A program made the position numbers and the translations under genes. This document shows, piece after piece, positions 1 to 8,145 of a DNA stretch of 64,000 nt (the stretch's first letter is position 1; each line of letters starts with the position of its first letter). The notes beneath the pieces were generated by a model. It was not told the DNA's origin, did no database searches, and saw only the letters and a list, made by a program, of their open reading frames with translations. The stretch comes from DATHAP01 sp963762865 (GTDB lineage: Bacteria > Actinomycetota > Actinomycetes > JACCUZ01). The stretch covers positions 1 to 64,000 of the forward strand of contig CAVXNC010000018.1 of the NCBI GenBank assembly GCA_963762865.1, in the 5' to 3' direction.

Positions 1-1
1 C

Positions 2-649
2 CGGCCGGTGTCGGTCCTGCTGTCGCTGCTGCCCTTCGGCTACCGGCGCCCGCCCTCCGACCCGACCGCGCTCGACCCGGTGGACGACGCGCCGGCTGAC
101 GGCGGACCCCGCTTCCCGTGGCGGCTGCCGACGAGCTGGCCGGAACGGGCGCTGCTCTCCTGGGCCGGCTTGCGGGGCGCGGTGCCGGTCGTCCTCGCCA
201 CGGTCCCGGCGGACGACGACGTCTTCAACCTGGTCTTCGTCCTGGTGGTCGTCTTCACGATCGTGCAGGCGCCGACGCTGCCCTGGGTGGCGCGGCGGCT
301 CGGCGTGGCCGCGTCGGGCGAGATGCTGGAGCTCGACATCGAGTCCTCGCCGCTGACCCGGCTGGACGCCGACCTGCTGCAGGTGTCTGTGCAGCCGGGC
401 TCGCGCCTGGTGGGTGTCGAGGTCTTCGAGCTCGCCCTGCCGGAGGGCGCGGCGGTGACCCTGGTGGTCCGCGAGGGCCGGGCCTTCGTGCCCCGTCCCT
501 CCACGCCGCTGCGGGCCGGCGACGACCTCATCCTGGTGGCGACCGAGCAGGTGCGCGGTGATGTCGAGCGTCGGCTGCGGCTGGTGTCCCGCGGCGGCCG
601 GCTGGCCGGCTGGCACCACCCCGGCCGCCGGCCCCGCCGCCGCCCCTGA
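2..649 (+). CDS. C-terminal part of a CPA1-type cation/proton antiporter with TrkA-C tail (5' end outside window)
   Basis: The reading frame is open to the window edge, so only about 215 C-terminal residues are seen. The first part carries a typical last-helices segment of Na+/K+:H+ exchangers, with LLSWAGLRGAVPVVLA (about residues 56-71) followed by a hydrophobic helix. From about residue 125 a soluble domain follows (GSRLVGVEVFELALPEGAAV, then RPSTPLRAGDDLILVATEQV) that matches the TrkA-C/RCK-C ligand-binding fold of NhaP2/CvrA-like exchangers. The inferred role is K+ or Na+ efflux against protons at the membrane, gated by a nucleotide or other ligand at the tail. The C-terminus is Arg-rich (GRRPRRRP). 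It converges on the secDF gene with a 4-bp gap. Ion specificity cannot be read from this fragment. Confidence 0.8.
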   Translation, partial: RPVSVLLSLLPFGYRRPPSDPTALDPVDDAPADGGPRFPWRLPTSWPERALLSWAGLRGAVPVVLATVPADDDVFNLVFVLVVVFTIVQAPTLPWVARRLGVAASGEMLELDIESSPLTRLDADLLQVSVQPGSRLVGVEVFELALPEGAAVTLVVREGRAFVPRPSTPLRAGDDLILVATEQVRGDVERRLRLVSRGGRLAGWHHPGRRPRRRP

Positions 650-653
650 CCGG

Positions 654-3007
654 TCAGACCACCGCGCCGCTGCTGTCGCGCTGCACCCGTCGCTGCGACG
701 GCGAGGGCTTCTGCGCCGGCGGCGGTGACGGGCTGCGCTTCTCCAGCTCGATGGCCAGCGGCGAGGCCGTGAACATCGAGGAGTAGGTGCCGACGCCGAT
801 GCCGATCAGCAGCGCGAGCGCGAAGTCGGTCAGCGAGTCGCCGCCGAGCACCGCGAGCGCGGTCGAGGATGAACATCGCGCCGAGGCCGGTGTTGACCGT
901 ACGCGGCACCGTCTGCAGCACGGCAGCGTTGACCGTCCGGGCGAAGCCGTCCTTCCGGCCGACGGCCCACAGCTCGCGGACCCGGTCGAAGACGACGACC
1001 GAGTCGTTGACCGAGTAGCCGATGACCGTCAGCAGCGGCCGCGAGGAAGACGCCGTCGATCGGCTTGCCCAGCCACGCGAAGATGCCCACGAGCACGATC
1101 ACGTCGTGCGCCATCGCGGCCACGGCCGACGCACCGAGCGTCCACCGGAAGCGGAACGCCAGGTAGAGCAGCTGCGCGCCCAGCGCGACCGCCAGCGCGA
1201 TCAGCGCCTTGTTGCGCAGCTCGTCGCCGAGGCTCGGCCCGATGAGCTCGTCGCGCTCCTTGGTCACCTCGCCACCCGAGGCGTCGCCGAGGGCCTGCTG
1301 GATCTCGACCACGTCGTCGTTGGTGAGCTCGCCGGTGCGCACCGAGATGTTGTCCTCGCCGCTCTCCTGCACGACCGCCCGCGGGAAGCCGGCGTCGGCC
1401 ACCACCTCCCGGGCGGTGTCGACCGACAGCGGCGCCGTGGCGGAGTACTCCACCAGCCGGCCGCCGGTGAACTCCACACCGAGGTCGAGCCCGCGCCAGA
1501 AGATGCCCGCCCCGGCGAGCACCAGCACGACGGCCGACCCGGCGAGCAGCTTGCGGCCGTGCTTCATCAGGTCCGGGTCGTGCTCGGTGAGCCAGGTGCG
1601 CACCCGGCCGACGGACGCCATGCCGCTGATGTCCGGCCGGGTCGTGACCCAGCGCTTGGCGACCGCCCACTCGGCGAGCACCCGCGTGACGACCAGCGCC
1701 GAGACCATCGACGCGAGGACACCGATCGACAGCGTCACGCCGAAGCCGCGCACCGGCCCGGAGGCCAGGAAGAAGAGCAGCCCCGCGGCCAGCAGCGTCG
1801 TCACGTTGGAGTCGAGGATCGCCGTCCACGCCTTGGCGAAGCCGGTCGACAGCGCGGTCCGCAGGCCCTTCTTCGGCGCGGCGGCGTACTCCTCTCTGGC
1901 TCGTTCGAAGACCAGCACGTTGGCGTCGATCGCCATGCCGATCGCGAGCACGAAGCCGGCCAGGCCGGGCAGCGTCAGGGTCGCGCCGAGAGCGACGAGC
2001 GCGGCGTACGAGATCAGGGCGTAGCCGGCGAGCGCGATCGTCGCGAGACCGCCGAGCAGCCGGTAGATGACGATGATGAAGAGCCCGGTGAGGGCGACAC
2101 CGATGACGGCCGCCTTCGCGCTCGCGTCGATCGCCGCCTCGCCGAGGGTCGGGCCGACGGTCCGCTGCTCGATGACCTCGACCGGCACCGGCAGCGCACC
2201 GCCGCGGATCAGGACCGCGAGCTCCTTGGCCTCCTCGGTCGTGAACTGACCGGTGATCTGCGTCGAGCCGCCGACGATGCCGACGTCGCACGGGACGTCC
2301 TCGTTGACCTGCGGCGAGGAGATCACCTGGTCGTCGAGCATGATCGCGACGCGGCGCCGCGGGTCGCCGAAGGGCTGGCACGCGGCGTCACCCGTGATGC
2401 GCGCCCACTCGTCACCACCGTTGCCGCGGAAGTCGATCGTGACGTACCAGCCACCTCCGCCCTGGGCGTCGATGACCGCCTCGGCACCCTTCACCTGCTC
2501 GCCGGTGAGCGCGACCTTCCCGATCCGCACCGGCTGGCCGTCCTCGTCGTCGACGACGTTCTCGTCGGCCGTTGGTGACGGCGACGCGGACGGCGAGGGC
2601 GACTCGGACGCGTCCGTCGACGTCGGTGACGGCGACGGTGTCGGCTGTGCCGGGTCGGGCACCCCGAGCACCGGGTGGAAGGTCAGCTGCGCGGTGCGGC
2701 CGATGACCTCGGCGGCCTCGCGCGGGTCCTGCACGCCGGGCAGCTCGACGATGATCCGACGGTCGCCGGAGCGGGTCAGCGACGGCTCGGAGACACCGAG
2801 GGCGTCGACCCGTCGGCGCAGCACCTCGACCGCGCGGTCGGTGGCCTCCTTGGTCGCCTTGGTGGTCGGCGAGTCCTGGGTCTCGAGGACGATCTGGGTG
2901 CCGCCGCGCAGGTCGAGCCCGAGGCGGGCCGGCGTGGTCAGCGTGAAGTAGACGGATGCGGCGAGGATGCCCAGCGCGACGAGCGCGCGGACGGCTGGTG
3001 CGGACAT
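654..3007 (-). CDS. secDF: Protein translocase SecDF (SecD-SecF fusion), two single-base frameshifts near the 3' end
   Basis: SecD and SecF form the RND-type membrane complex that uses the proton gradient to pull secreted proteins out of SecYEG. The N-terminal half shows the first helix, LGLDLRGGTQIVLE (about residues 28-41), the P1 domain and the SecD helices. A second half starts around residue 470 with LLAGSAVVLVLAGAG and GVEFTGGRLVEY, the SecF signature. In most actinobacteria SecD and SecF are separate genes, so this fusion is unusual. A Ser/Pro/Thr-rich linker (about residues 121-150) sits inside the periplasmic part. The frame breaks near 1035-1040 (after GVFLAA) and near 870 (after GAMFIL). 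Removing one base at each point restores ALLTVIGYSVNDSVVVFDR and AVLGGDSLTDFALALL up to the stop at 654. The total length is consistent with two one-base insertions. Confidence 0.88.
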
Positions 3008-3064
3008 GGTGGTGCTCCGGGGCTGGGGTCGCGGCGCGGCGCGCGCGAAGGGCGGACGGTCGGC

Positions 3065-3487
3065 TCAGGCGCAGGCGGGAGCCGGGGGTCCGCGTCCGCT
3101 GCGGATCCCGGTCGTACGTCCGACAAGAGCTCTGTCCACGTGGTCGCGGCGGACCCACCAGGCCGCGGCGACCAGCAGCACCACCGCGGCCAGGGCGCCC
3201 ACCGGGACGTGGCCCGGCCCGAGCTCTCCGGCGCGCTCCGAGGCGGCCGTGACGATGCCCTCGGTCTCGGAGCCGCCGTGCTGCCCCCGGCGGACCGCGG
3301 TGTCCCGCAGCTCCCGACCGGCGGTGACCCGGCCGGGCGGTGCCTGGCTCGTGGTCTGGGTCGCACCGGTGACCGCCTGCCGTGCCGCCACGGCCACCGA
3401 GCCCGCCACGGTCGCACCCAGGGGCGCGAGCAGCGCGGCGAGGGCGGCCAGCAGGGCCACCAGCGGCTGACGGGTGAGACGAGGCAT
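3065..3487 (-). CDS. Small membrane protein of unknown function
   Basis: This 140-residue protein is not recognised. It begins with an Ala/Leu-rich hydrophobic stretch (LVALLAALAALLAPLGATVAG, first 30 residues) that could be a signal peptide or a first helix. A polar Ala/Gly/Arg region follows, and a second clear helix (VGALAAVVLLVAAAWWV, about residues 95-112) is followed by a basic tail. This suggests a bitopic or two-helix protein with a roughly 60-residue loop outside. It ends 57 bp upstream of the secDF start on the same strand, so co-transcription with secDF is possible. No cysteines or catalytic motifs stand out. The coding potential rests on length and codon bias only. Confidence 0.5.
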   Translation of the reverse strand: MPRLTRQPLVALLAALAALLAPLGATVAGSVAVAARQAVTGATQTTSQAPPGRVTAGRELRDTAVRRGQHGGSETEGIVTAASERAGELGPGHVPVGALAAVVLLVAAAWWVRRDHVDRALVGRTTGIRSGRGPPAPACA

Positions 3488-3531
3488 CGGTCGGTCAGCC
3501 TACGCGGGCGCCGACCACTGGCAGGCCCAGA

Positions 3532-3580
3532 TGTGCGCGTCTGCACCAGACACGCCGGCCGGGCGGTGTGTCAGCGCACA
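3532..3580 (-). terminator. Hairpin downstream of the DUF4396/chrA pair, family A
   Basis: Outer arms TGTGCGC and GCGCACA are perfectly complementary. An inner imperfect stem pairs GACACGCCG with CGGTGTGTC. It starts 7 bp past the stop of the DUF4396 gene on the minus strand, where a terminator is expected; there is no long U tract. The same design and the same CGCACAGT-type arm occur behind arsC at 6485-6537. Confidence 0.6.
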
Positions 3581-3586
3581 GTGGAT

Positions 3587-4084
3587 CTAGTGCAGGCCGT
3601 GGGCGACGGCGTGGCCGCGACCGCGGCCGATCAGCCACCGGTTGACGGGGACGGTCACCACGAAGGCCACGGCCAGCGCGAAGGCCAGGCTGCCCCAGAA
3701 CAGGAGGTTGTCGAGGCCGGCCTCCATGGCGCCCGGGACGGCGAGCATCACGGCGTTGTCCACGATCTCCATCACGAGGATCGAGACGGTGTCGGCGGCC
3801 AGGGCCACCTTCACCGCGGCCCCGAAGGACAGGCCCGATCGCAGCACCGGCCCGAACGTCAGCAGGTAGCCGAAGAAGAACGCGAGGACGACGGCGAGCC
3901 CGATGGTCGGCCAGTCGCCCCAGCCGAGCGCGGTACCGATCACCATGCCGAGGACCTCGCCGATGGCGCAGCCGGTGAGGCAGTGCAGCGTCGCCGACAC
4001 CGCCAACCGGGTCAGCTCGGCCCCGGTCGCTGCCGGAGGCCCGGAGTGGTCAGCGTGCCCGGAGTGGTCGGCGTGGTCAGTCAA
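3587..4084 (-). CDS. DUF4396 family membrane protein
   Basis: This 165-residue integral membrane protein has a His-rich N-terminus (DHADHSGHADHSG, residues 3-15) and four or five helices. The conserved start of the family, LHCLTGCAIGEVLGMVIG (about residues 33-50), is clear, as are GYLLTFGPVLRSGLSF and VNRWLIGRGRGH. DUF4396 proteins are uncharacterised; they are often found near copper, chromate or other metal genes. The start overlaps the end of chrA by 8 bp, so the two are translated from one message and are probably linked in function. The His cluster could bind a metal, but that is inference. A hairpin follows the stop. Confidence 0.85.
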   Translation of the reverse strand: MTDHADHSGHADHSGPPAATGAELTRLAVSATLHCLTGCAIGEVLGMVIGTALGWGDWPTIGLAVVLAFFFGYLLTFGPVLRSGLSFGAAVKVALAADTVSILVMEIVDNAVMLAVPGAMEAGLDNLLFWGSLAFALAVAFVVTVPVNRWLIGRGRGHAVAHGLH

Positions 4085-5480
4085 CCGGCAGCCCTACCAG
4101 CGAGGCGAGGAGCCCGAGCGCGGCGCAGGCCCCCAGCGTCCGCAGCACGGTCCAGCGGAGACGGAAGAGCAGCAGGGCAGCGACCGCGGCGATGGCGACC
4201 GACGTCCAGCGCACCGACGAGAGGTCAGGCACCGCCACGTCGACGGGTCCCCACGACACCCGCGACGTCTCGGCGAAGATCGTGTGCAGCGCGAAGAAGA
4301 CGGCCAGGTTCGCGATCACGCCGACCACGGCGGCCGTGATGCCGTTGAGGGCTGCGGACAGGGAGCGGTTGCCGCGAACCCGCTCGACGTAGGGCGCACC
4401 GAGGAAGATGAAGACGAAGCAGGGCACGAAGGTGACCCAGGTCGTCAGCAGCGCCGCGATGACCGCCGCGACCCACGGGTTCAGCGAGCCGGGCTCCCGG
4501 TAGGCACCGACGAAGGCCACGAACTGCACCACCATGATCAGCGGTCCCGGCGTCGTCTCGGCGAGGGCGAGTCCGCGCACCATCTCCCCCGGCCCCAGCC
4601 AGCCGTAGACCTCGACGGCCCGCTGCGCGACGTACGCCAGGACGGCGTAGGCGCCGCCGAACGTGACGAGCGCGGCCCCGGAGAAGAACAGGCTCTGCTC
4701 GGTGAGTACGCCCTCACCGCCGGTCAGCAGGGCGACCGCGGCCACCGGCACGCCCCACGCGACCAGACCGATGGCCAGCACGGTTGCGGCGTGCCGGGCC
4801 GAGGGCCGCTCGACGTGCAACGCGTCGTCGGGGACCAGCGGCGGCGGACCGTCGTCCCCGTCGCCGTGCGCGGCCGGCCGGAAGGCACCAGGCACCCATC
4901 GGCCGAGCGCCCACCCGATGACAGCCGCGGCCGCGATGACGAACGGGAACGGGACCTGGAAGGCCCACAGCGCGACGAACGACACGACGGCGAGCACGAT
5001 CGGCGCCGGGTGACCGAAGGTGCGGCCACCGAGCCGCACCACGGCCTGCGCCACGATCGCGAGGACGGCCGGCGCGAGCCCCGCGAAGAGCGCCGTCACC
5101 ACCGACGAGTCGCCGTATCCGACGTAGACCGCCGAGAGCACGAGCAGCGCGACCACGCCGGGCAGCACGAAGAGGATGCCGGCGACGAGCCCACCGCGCA
5201 GCCCGTTGAGCAGCCAGCCGACGTAGATCGCGAGCTGCTGAGCCTCCGGTCCGGGCAGCAGCGTGCAGAAGCTCAGGGCGTGCAGGAAGCGACGCTGGCC
5301 GATCCAGCGGCGCTCCTCGACCAGGGTGCGCTGCATGACGGCGATCTGCCCGGCGGGGCCGCCGAAGGTCTGCAGCGAGATGGCGAACCAGGCCCGGACG
5401 GCCTCGCCGAAGGGGACGACGTCGCCCTGGCGCAGGTCGACCTGCTTGCCGTCGGCGACGCCGCGGTCGGGCTCGGTCAC
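4077..5480 (-). CDS. chrA: Chromate transporter ChrA, long two-domain form
   Basis: ChrA proteins of the CHR family export chromate from the cytoplasm across the inner membrane. This one is 467 residues, the usual size of the long form, which has two homologous six-helix halves. The N-terminal half shows FAISLQTFGGPAGQIAVM (about residues 33-50) and FLHALSFCTLLPGPEAQQLA, the family's GGP and LPGPEA motifs. The second half repeats them as ALVTFGGAYAVLAYVAQRAV and GLALAETTPGPLIMV. A charged loop (around residues 205-220) joins the halves. It is the first gene of a two-gene unit with DUF4396, which it overlaps. The ATG start lies 24 bp from the end of the next upstream gene. Substrate is assigned by family only; some CHR members move sulfate or are untested. 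Confidence 0.9.
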   Translation of the reverse strand: MTEPDRGVADGKQVDLRQGDVVPFGEAVRAWFAISLQTFGGPAGQIAVMQRTLVEERRWIGQRRFLHALSFCTLLPGPEAQQLAIYVGWLLNGLRGGLVAGILFVLPGVVALLVLSAVYVGYGDSSVVTALFAGLAPAVLAIVAQAVVRLGGRTFGHPAPIVLAVVSFVALWAFQVPFPFVIAAAAVIGWALGRWVPGAFRPAAHGDGDDGPPPLVPDDALHVERPSARHAATVLAIGLVAWGVPVAAVALLTGGEGVLTEQSLFFSGAALVTFGGAYAVLAYVAQRAVEVYGWLGPGEMVRGLALAETTPGPLIMVVQFVAFVGAYREPGSLNPWVAAVIAALLTTWVTFVPCFVFIFLGAPYVERVRGNRSLSAALNGITAAVVGVIANLAVFFALHTIFAETSRVSWGPVDVAVPDLSSVRWTSVAIAAVAALLLFRLRWTVLRTLGACAALGLLASLVGLPVD

Positions 5481-5504
5481 GGGCGGCAGCCAATCACGGG
5501 AGTG

Positions 5505-6452
5505 TTACGTCTTCGCGAGTCGCCTGGCGGGTCGGCTCAGCTCCGCGAGCCGCGCTTCGCGGTCGGCGACCAGCCGGTCCGCGACCCGGACCGCGCGCTC
5601 GGCCTTGGCCAGCCCCGGTCCGGCCGCCTTGTGCCGCTTCTCCGCCTCCTTCAGCTCGGCGGTGGCCGTGGCCAGCTCGGCCTGCAGCTCCGCGACCCGG
5701 TCGTCGAGCTCGGTCGCGGCGGTCGCGGCCTCCGCGACCTCGGCGGTGGCCGCCTCGAGCTGCTCGGCGGCCTCGGCGGCCTGCAGCCGGGCACCTGCCA
5801 GGTCGCGCTCGGCGCGGTCGCGCGCCACGGCCAGCCGCTCCTCCTCCGCCGCCCGCTCGGCCGCCCGGTCCGCGTCGGTGGCCTTGCCCTTGGCCGCCTT
5901 CGCGGCCGTCGCCGACTTCGTCGCCGTCAAGGACGCCGGCTTCGGCGTGCCCGACGACGTCGCCGGGCCCGACCCGTCACCCTGCGAGAAGCCGGAGTGC
6001 CGCAGCTGGCCGGTCAGCCGGCCGGTTGCCAGCTGCTCGGCGAGGCCGGCGTCGGCCAGCGCCGCGCGCAGGGTCTCCTCGAGACCGCGGGCGGCGTCCT
6101 CCCCGACCCGGTGCCCGGCGCTCGCCGCGTCCCGGCGGGCCTGCCGCACCAGCGCGGCCACCAGCTGGTGCTGCTGCTGCGAGAGGCGGCGCAGGTCCTC
6201 GCCGCGCAGCACCGCGGTGGCCTCGCGCAGGGCGTCGCCGAGCTCCAGCAGCGGGCGCAGCTCCTCGTCGTGGTCGCGCACCAGCCGGTTGGCCAGCCAG
6301 GCGACGGTCGTCGGCTTGCCGAGCGCCTTGATCTGCGCAGCCAGCGCCTTGTCGCCCTCGGCGCGGGCCTCCTTCTCCCGGGCGGTCCGGGCAGCGGTGA
6401 ACTCGGCGGGCCAGAGGGCGTACAGCTCGTCGGCGACGGCGTCGAGGTCCAC
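5505..6452 (-). CDS. Coiled-coil cytoplasmic protein of unknown function
   Basis: The 315-residue product is rich in Ala, Glu, Arg and Leu. The first 150 residues form a compact helical region with LYALWPAEFTAARTAREKEA and KALGKPTTVAWLANRLVRDH, a pattern I recognise from conserved actinobacterial hypothetical proteins. A low-complexity Lys/Ala linker follows (about residues 175-190). The C-terminal 110 residues (AAEEERLAVARDRAERDLAG onward) are a long continuous heptad-type coiled coil ending in RLAKT. There is no signal peptide or membrane segment. The gene is flanked by chrA and the ars operon on the same strand, but the 91-bp gap with a hairpin upstream suggests its own promoter. Function unknown. 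Confidence 0.75.
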   Translation of the reverse strand: MDLDAVADELYALWPAEFTAARTAREKEARAEGDKALAAQIKALGKPTTVAWLANRLVRDHDEELRPLLELGDALREATAVLRGEDLRRLSQQQHQLVAALVRQARRDAASAGHRVGEDAARGLEETLRAALADAGLAEQLATGRLTGQLRHSGFSQGDGSGPATSSGTPKPASLTATKSATAAKAAKGKATDADRAAERAAEEERLAVARDRAERDLAGARLQAAEAAEQLEAATAEVAEAATAATELDDRVAELQAELATATAELKEAEKRHKAAGPGLAKAERAVRVADRLVADREARLAELSRPARRLAKT

Positions 6453-6484
6453 GCGACCATCCTGCCCGCACCCGACGCTTCTGG

Positions 6485-6537
6485 ACTGTGCGTCGACACA
6501 CCAGATCCACGGCGTGTCCGGTGCGGGAGCGCACAGT
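6485..6537 (-). terminator. Hairpin downstream of arsC, family A
   Basis: Outer arms ACTGTGCG and CGCACAGT pair perfectly over 8 bp. Inner arms GACAC and GTGTC add a second stem. It lies 6 bp past the arsC stop and probably ends the ars operon transcript. It resembles the hairpin behind DUF4396 at 3532-3580 in both sequence and position. Confidence 0.6.
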
Positions 6538-6543
6538 CGAGGT

Positions 6544-6972
6544 CTAAGGAGTACGCACCACCGAGGGCGGCAGGGCGAGGTCGGGCACCAGGGTGGTGAG
6601 CAGGCTGCGCACCCGCTGGTCGATGTCGGCGACGATCCGCCGCACGGTCGCCTCGTCCTGCCCCTTGGGGTCGTCGAGCTCCCAGTCCTCGTAGCTCGCG
6701 CCGGCGTAGTAGGGGCACTCCTCGCCGCAGCCCATCGTCACGACCGCGTCGTAGCGGCCGTCGGGGTCGAAGCCCTTCGGGGTCTCGGCCGAGGTGTCCA
6801 GCCCGAGGTCCGCGAGCACGGCGGCGACCTCGGGGTGCACCTCGGCGCCCGGTGTCGAGCCGGCGGAGAACACGTCGACCCGGTCGCCCGCGTAGTGCTC
6901 GGCCAGCACCTTGCCGGTGACCGAGCGGCCGGCGTTGGCCTTGCAGGCGAAGAGGATGCTGGGTCGGCTCAC
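6544..6972 (-). CDS. arsC: Arsenate reductase ArsC, LMW-phosphatase fold, probably mycothiol-linked
   Basis: This cytoplasmic enzyme reduces arsenate to arsenite. The 142-residue product opens with ILFACKANAGRS, the CX5R phosphatase loop (nucleophile Cys about residue 8). It also has the DP acid loop in WELDDPKGQ, and GCGEECPYY in the middle. This arrangement matches the actinobacterial mycothiol/mycoredoxin-dependent reductases of the Corynebacterium ArsC1/2 type rather than thioredoxin-coupled ArsC; the coupling is inferred. I chose the GTG start because its GTGA overlaps the TGA of the aquaporin gene, a standard translational coupling, and the frame upstream has no homology. It is the last gene of the ars operon. 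Confidence 0.92.
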   Translation of the reverse strand: MSRPSILFACKANAGRSVTGKVLAEHYAGDRVDVFSAGSTPGAEVHPEVAAVLADLGLDTSAETPKGFDPDGRYDAVVTMGCGEECPYYAGASYEDWELDDPKGQDEATVRRIVADIDQRVRSLLTTLVPDLALPPSVVRTP

Positions 6973-7679
6973 GAGACGGGTCCTTCCACCGGGCTGTGCC
7001 CGGGGCTGGGCAGGGGATAGAGCGCGCGGGCGAGCAGCGCGCCGAGCGCCCCGCCGACCACCTGCGCAGCGACGAAGGGCAGCACCGAGCCCGGCGCGAT
7101 GCCGGCGAACGTGTCGGAGAACATCCGCCCGACCGTCACCGCCGGGTTGGCGAAGGACGTCGAGGAGGTGAACCAGTAGGCAGCACCGATGTACGCCGCC
7201 ACGGCCGGAGCGGCGAGGGCCGTGCGGTCGGTGCGCACGAGTGCGGCGACGAGCAGCACCAGCCCGGCCGTCGCGACGACCTCGCCGAGCCACAGCCGGC
7301 CACCGGTGCGGTCGGTCGTGGCCAGGGCAGCGGGGACGCCGTACATCGCGTTGGCGACGAGCGCGCCGCCGATGCCGCCGGCGAGCTGGGCGAGGACGTA
7401 GCCCCCGACCGCGGCTCCGGACAGACCGCGCAGCTGGTCGTCGTCTCCCCGGCCGAGCCACCAGTCGCACGCCGACACCACCGGGTTGAGGTGCGCGCCG
7501 GACACCGCGCCCACCATCAGGATCACGGCAGCCAGACCGAGTGCCGTCGCCACCGAGTTCTCGAGGAGCTGCAGGCCCCGGTCGCCGGGCGAGAGCCGTT
7601 GCGCCGCGATGCCGGAGCCGACGACGACCGCCACGAGAACGCCGGTGCCGAGGCACTCGGCCAGCAGGCGTCGGGGCAT
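6969..7679 (-). CDS. MIP/aquaporin-family channel of the ars operon (AqpS/GlpF-like)
   Basis: The 236-residue protein has six helices and two half-helix motifs of the aquaporin fold: GAHLNPVVS (about residues 67-75, an NPV variant of NPA) and SFANPAVTVGRMFSD (canonical NPA). In ars operons such channels replace ArsB and let arsenite produced by ArsC leave down its gradient; no ArsB/Acr3 lies nearby, which supports that role. The neighbours are ArsR upstream and ArsC downstream with a 4-bp overlap. The chosen ATG begins MPRRLLAECLG, right at the first helix. A GTG at 7736 in the same frame overlaps the arsR stop (GTGCTGA) and is a credible alternative that adds 19 residues. Confidence 0.87.
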   Translation of the reverse strand: MPRRLLAECLGTGVLVAVVVGSGIAAQRLSPGDRGLQLLENSVATALGLAAVILMVGAVSGAHLNPVVSACDWWLGRGDDDQLRGLSGAAVGGYVLAQLAGGIGGALVANAMYGVPAALATTDRTGGRLWLGEVVATAGLVLLVAALVRTDRTALAAPAVAAYIGAAYWFTSSTSFANPAVTVGRMFSDTFAGIAPGSVLPFVAAQVVGGALGALLARALYPLPSPGHSPVEGPVS

Positions 7680-7729
7680 CGACGCGGTGACCGGCGGCCC
7701 GCCGCCCACCTCGATCGCCGGCGGCGAGG

Positions 7730-8089
7730 TCAGCACGGCCGCTGCGGTCGCTTCGTGCGGCTGGCCTCGACCAGACCGTCGACGGCCCGCTGCACGTCGG
7801 CGAGCGCGCCCGGCGACAGCCGGTAGTAGGTGTAGCGACCCGCCTGCTCGCTCTCCACCAGGCCGGCGTCGCGCAGCGCCCGCAGGTGGTGGGACACCAG
7901 GGTCTGCTTGGCCCCGAGCTCCTCCTGCAGGTGGCAGACGCAGAGCTCCTCGACGGCCAGCCGGTCGAGGATGGCGGCGCGGACCGGGTCGGCGAGCATC
8001 CGCAGTGCCCCGGCGACGTCCGCGACCCGGTGATCCGGCGCCAGTGGGGCGACCGGGCGCGTCCGGCTGATCGTCACGTCGGTCGTCAT
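7730..8089 (-). CDS. arsR: ArsR/SmtB-family repressor (ars operon)
   Basis: This is a 119-residue winged-helix metalloregulator. The metal site ELCVCHL (about residues 48-54) is the classic CxC alpha-3 site of arsenic-responsive ArsR. The recognition helix QTLVSHHLRALRDAGLV follows, then the wing GRYTYYRL. It represses when free and leaves DNA when As(III) or a similar thiophile binds. It is read between the flavoprotein gene and the aquaporin gene on the minus strand. The gap before it (8090-8145) has GACTGATGAGTC, a small dyad that could be its own operator. Its metal site differs from that of the divergent ArsR at 9662. Confidence 0.92.
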   Translation of the reverse strand: MTTDVTISRTRPVAPLAPDHRVADVAGALRMLADPVRAAILDRLAVEELCVCHLQEELGAKQTLVSHHLRALRDAGLVESEQAGRYTYYRLSPGALADVQRAVDGLVEASRTKRPQRPC

Positions 8090-8145
8090 TTTGGTGATGA
8101 CACACCAGCCGGGACTGATGAGTCAACCCCTCCGCTCCGTGCGGC

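Noticed and set aside
3903..6599. Plus-strand ORF of about 900 codons across chrA and the coiled-coil gene
   Set aside because: Antisense to chrA, which has strong family motifs; composition is that of a shadow frame.
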